Of a DNA stretch of 64,000 nt, positions 61,182 through 64,000 are shown piece after piece; the first letter of the stretch is position 1, and each line of letters begins with the position of its first letter. The notes under the pieces were generated by a model that saw only the letters and a program-made list of their open reading frames with translations, was not told the DNA's origin and ran no database searches. Source of the DNA: Steroidobacter gossypii (lineage in GTDB: Bacteria > Pseudomonadota > Gammaproteobacteria > Steroidobacterales > Steroidobacteraceae); assembly GCF_016801985.1 (NCBI RefSeq), contig NZ_JAEVLS010000004.1, positions 372,001 through 436,000 of the forward strand, given 5' to 3'. Made by a program: the position numbers and the translations under genes.

Positions 61182-62741
61182 TCAGTTCGAGTTCTCGACG
61201 ATAAACGTCTTGGTGGTCTCGCCGAACTTGCCCATGGAGTCGGTGTGCACGTACATCATGTGGCCGGCTTCGTAATATTCGATGTGAATGTTACGACGTA
61301 GCTCCGGAGTGATGTTGAGGTGGTCGACGGCGTGCTGGACGGTGCCGTACGGGCAGGCGAGGTCGAAGTAGCCCTGCTGGATGAGGACCTTCATTTTCGG
61401 GTTCATGGTCATCGCGTACGAAAGGTCGGGCAGCACGTTGGCGTACGGGATCGGGCGGCCGTTGGAGTCCGGCTGTACGTGAGTGTTGTCCCAATCTTTG
61501 TAGAGGCCGGCCGAGAGCACGTACTTCAGATCGGTGACGACGCCGAGTTCGCGGCGGGCATAGTCGTTGAAAGTGGCGACGACGGCCGGAGCGACGGCGC
61601 TGGCGTAAGGATCGAACGCGGTGGTCTCACCGATGCGGCTGGGCATGCCGGCGGAGAACCGTGAATCGATGCGGCCGATGGTCTTGCCCTGCGCGCGCAT
61701 CAGCTCCTGCAAGAAATGATTCTCGTCCATCCGCAGATTGGCGGCGTCCCAATACTGCGCGCTCACGCCCGTGTAGCGCTGCAGACCTTCGAGCGCAGCC
61801 TGACGCTCTTGGGCAGTAGCGCGTGCGCCTTTGAACAGCACCGGGTGATAAACGGTATCGATCCACTGCTCCACCTCGCGCAGGAACGGCACCAACTCGG
61901 GCGGCTGCGGATTCAGCGCCTTGTGATACCAGGCCGTTGCGGCGTACGTGGAAAGGAAGTTCGCGTCGCCCGCGTCGCTGTTCAATCCCGCGGTCGCGGT
62001 GAGGAAGTCCATGTAAGGCGACACCAGCACGATGCCGTTCAGCGACACGTTGTGACGGGTCAGCAGATCGTAAGTCACGCCGCCGGTGCGAATGCCGCCG
62101 TAGCTTTCGCCGATGATGAACTTCGGGCTGGCCCAGCGCTGGAATTCGCCCAGATAGCGCACGATGAAATCGGACACCGACCGGATGTCGTTGTCGACGC
62201 CCCAGAACTGCTTGCCCTCGGCCTTGCCGACCGGGCGCGAAAAGCCGGTGCCGACCGGATCGATCAGCACCAGATCGGCGCGATCGAGGAAACTGTATTC
62301 ATTGTCCACCAGCTTGAACGGACCGCGCGTATTGCTCTCGAGATCCTGGATCACGGCGCGACGCGGGCCGAGGATGCCCATGTGCAACCAGGCTGAGGCC
62401 GAGCCCGGGCCGCCGTTGTATGCAAACACGATGGGCCGGGTGGTCGTGTCCTGGCCGGTGCGCACATACGAAGTGAAGCCGAACAGAGCGATCGGCTCGT
62501 CCTTCTCATTCTTCATGAGCAGCGTGCCGGTCTTGGCCTCGTAGTCCACCGCCTTGCCGCCGATCCGGATCTGGTGTCGCGTGGTCCACACCTTGGGCTC
62601 GGGCGCCGGCCTTTCCTGCTTTTCTTCCTGCTGTTTTTCCTGCTCCACCGGCAGCGTGGTCTGAGCGGCGCCGGCGAGTGTCGGCGTGGCGAGCGACAGG
62701 AATGCAGCGAGTACAGCGACGAGGCGATAGTTGGTCATCAT
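61182..62741 (-). CDS. Peptidase S10-type serine carboxypeptidase
   Basis: A 519-residue exported protein. The signal peptide ends near residue 25 (ATPTLAGAA), then a Gln/Glu/Lys-rich linker (33-46). The oxyanion motif is NGGPGSAS (109-116), the nucleophile Ser213 is in GESYGG, the acid is probably Asp460 (GYFDLACPYG), and the base is His494 (EAGHMMYVH). The order and spacing fit S10 carboxypeptidases, which trim C-terminal residues of peptides. The ATG at 62741 (or 62738) precedes the signal peptide. It complements the M36 and metzincin proteases. Confidence 0.92.
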   Translation of the reverse strand: MMTNYRLVAVLAAFLSLATPTLAGAAQTTLPVEQEKQQEEKQERPAPEPKVWTTRHQIRIGGKAVDYEAKTGTLLMKNEKDEPIALFGFTSYVRTGQDTTTRPIVFAYNGGPGSASAWLHMGILGPRRAVIQDLESNTRGPFKLVDNEYSFLDRADLVLIDPVGTGFSRPVGKAEGKQFWGVDNDIRSVSDFIVRYLGEFQRWASPKFIIGESYGGIRTGGVTYDLLTRHNVSLNGIVLVSPYMDFLTATAGLNSDAGDANFLSTYAATAWYHKALNPQPPELVPFLREVEQWIDTVYHPVLFKGARATAQERQAALEGLQRYTGVSAQYWDAANLRMDENHFLQELMRAQGKTIGRIDSRFSAGMPSRIGETTAFDPYASAVAPAVVATFNDYARRELGVVTDLKYVLSAGLYKDWDNTHVQPDSNGRPIPYANVLPDLSYAMTMNPKMKVLIQQGYFDLACPYGTVQHAVDHLNITPELRRNIHIEYYEAGHMMYVHTDSMGKFGETTKTFIVENSN

Positions 62742-62893
62742 GCATCCACCAGTCTTGCAACGGAGGGCGGCAAGTATAGGGCGACTGCCGCTGGGACACA
62801 TGAAGGTTGTGTCAGACCTCGAAGCTGCTGCCGAGTGCCTGCACGGCGGCTCGGCAGTCCCCGTCCAGAATAGAGGATTTCGCGCAGCGTAAC

Positions 62894-63754
62894 TCAGCCT
62901 TCCAGAAAATCGGTCACCGTCTGAATGAACTGCTCCGGTTGTTCGATGTTCGAAAGGTGCACCACCGGCAACACCACCAAACGGGCACCCGGAATCGCAG
63001 CGGCGATCGCCTCGCCATGGCTAGCCGCCGTGACCGTGTCATGGCGGCCAGCGATCACCAACGTGGGACGGTTGATGAGCGCAATCGTGCGACGCAGGTC
63101 AGCATCGCGCACCGCCGCCCAAGCGCCGGCAATGCCGTGACGGTCCGTCGCTAACAACATCGCGCGGAACTCCTTCACAACCGGCGCATCCGATTCCATC
63201 CACTGCGCAGGGAACCAGTTGCGAAGAAACATTTCGGCCGTTTCCTTCATGTCGGGCGCTTGCTCCACGGCGTGGATCGCCGCATCCCACTGCCTGGCCG
63301 GCCCGAGGTACGGCGAAGTGTTGGCGAGCACCAGCCGATCGATGCGCTCGGGCGAGTGAATACCCAACCATTGCCCAACGAAGCCGCCGAGCGAGAGCCC
63401 CAGAAAATGAGCTCGGTCGATCTGCAGCTCATCCATGAGCTCGATCACGTCACGTCCGAGACGGTCGAGCGAATACGCGCCGAGCGGCGCTCCCGATTTG
63501 CCATGACCGCGCGTGTCGTATCGAACCACGCGATAATTGCGCGCGAGGGCATCGATCTGCCCGTCCCACATATGCAGCGATGTGCCAATCGAGTTGGACA
63601 GGATGAGCACCGGCCGATCCGCCGGACCGTCGATGCGATAGGCCATGCGCATGCCGTCGCCGGTCGTGAAGAAAGATTCGGTGGAAGAATGCGCAGGCGA
63701 CCCGCTCAAAGCGGCAGTCGCGGCGATTGCGGTCAAGGCTGTTTTGAGGCTCAT
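62894..63754 (-). CDS. Exported alpha/beta hydrolase, 3-oxoadipate enol-lactonase-like
   Basis: A 286-residue alpha/beta hydrolase with a signal peptide (1-24, ending GSPAHS). The triad is Ser121 (GLSLGG), Asp239 (AGRHDT) and His266 (PVVHLSN). The core (LILSNSIGTSLHMWDGQIDA, VRYDTRGHGKSGAP) is close to PcaD enol-lactonases, but those are cytoplasmic, so the exported form probably acts on another ester or lactone. It is divergent from a LysR gene 98 bp away, a common regulator arrangement. Confidence 0.85.
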   Translation of the reverse strand: MSLKTALTAIAATAALSGSPAHSSTESFFTTGDGMRMAYRIDGPADRPVLILSNSIGTSLHMWDGQIDALARNYRVVRYDTRGHGKSGAPLGAYSLDRLGRDVIELMDELQIDRAHFLGLSLGGFVGQWLGIHSPERIDRLVLANTSPYLGPARQWDAAIHAVEQAPDMKETAEMFLRNWFPAQWMESDAPVVKEFRAMLLATDRHGIAGAWAAVRDADLRRTIALINRPTLVIAGRHDTVTAASHGEAIAAAIPGARLVVLPVVHLSNIEQPEQFIQTVTDFLEG

Positions 63755-63852
63755 CGAAACATCTCCTGGCTGGTCGTCGTGGGAAATCGTAGCCAGTCCG
63801 CTGTTCGATGGATATTATTAACTTCGGACAGACTCTGTAACTTCTTCTGACA

Positions 63853-64000
63853 ATGGCTCAGTTCACTCTCAACGAGCTTCAATGCTTCGACGCGGTAGTG
63901 CAGGCCGGCGCGTTTCAAGCGGCGGCCACACGTTTGCATCGATCCCATCCCGCGGTGTTTGCAGCCGTCGCGAAGCTCGAACAGCAACTTGGCGTGCAGC
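63853..64000 (+). CDS. LysR-type transcriptional regulator (3' end outside window)
   Basis: The first 49 codons encode a LysR helix-turn-helix: MAQFTLNELQCFDAVVQAGA followed by FQAAATRLHRSHPAVFAAVA and KLEQQLG. The gene is divergent from the hydrolase gene and probably controls it; the 98-bp gap is AT-rich near 63810-63830. The effector domain lies outside. Confidence 0.88.
   Translation, partial: MAQFTLNELQCFDAVVQAGAFQAAATRLHRSHPAVFAAVAKLEQQLGVQ

Overview
The window is high-GC DNA from a Gram-negative bacterium. It holds three TonB-dependent receptors (two with an N-terminal STN domain), two FecI/FecR sigma/anti-sigma pairs, an outer-membrane beta-barrel protein, many Sec-exported or lipoprotein enzymes, and c-di-GMP-I and manganese riboswitches. 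The mix (Xanthomonas/Caulobacter-type receptors, a SapC/halogenase operon, polysaccharide lyases, chitinase, mxa-type genes) suggests a free-living, polymer-degrading gammaproteobacterium, perhaps Steroidobacteraceae or a relative. That placement is inference from gene content only.

Layout. 1-2.4 kb (minus): the 5' end of a TerC/Alx-type membrane protein behind a yybP-ykoY-like Mn riboswitch, then a response regulator and a two-domain KaiC-like ATPase in one operon. 2.7-7.9 kb (plus): six tightly coupled genes in the order MoxR ATPase, DUF58, MxaA, vWA, TPR, vWA, which is the mxaRSACKL order of methanol dehydrogenase maturation, with no dehydrogenase gene in the window. 7.9-15.7 kb (minus): FecI - FecR - TonB receptor - tryptophan-halogenase-like enzyme - SapC - 2OG-oxygenase-like protein. 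16.2-17.4 kb (plus): a c-di-GMP-I riboswitch ahead of a secreted Ig/Fn3 protein, closed by a strong terminator. 17.5-27.9 kb (minus): a polysaccharide-uptake locus with TonB receptor, alginate-lyase family enzyme, FecI, FecR, a second TonB receptor and an unassigned secreted protein.

28-33 kb: a TetR-type regulator overlapping a gene that joins a cysteine-protease-like domain to a headless TetR C-terminal domain, a divergent 978-residue winged-helix/NTPase/TPR regulator, and an orphan N-terminal FecR fragment. 33-37.6 kb: an exported catalase-peroxidase, a SnoaL-like protein, a metzincin protease and a small coupled gene. 37.8-44 kb: a GH18 chitinase behind repeated TGGTACTA sites, an SDR, and a di-heme lipoprotein with a discoidin-like domain. 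44-50.3 kb: M36 protease, cytochrome c, DUF892 protein, Na+/H+ antiporter, EF-hand protein and small lipoprotein. 50.6-58 kb: pectate-lyase-like enzyme, a PQQ sugar-dehydrogenase/cytochrome fusion, OM barrel, AraC regulator, a second PQQ sugar dehydrogenase and a membrane protein. 58-64 kb: Tat-exported amidase, a decayed 1.2 kb stretch, a serine carboxypeptidase, an exported alpha/beta hydrolase and the start of a LysR gene.

The common theme is scavenging and oxidising polymers at the cell surface, with receptor operons under FecI/FecR-type surface signalling. I saw no rRNA, tRNA, CRISPR array or insertion sequence.
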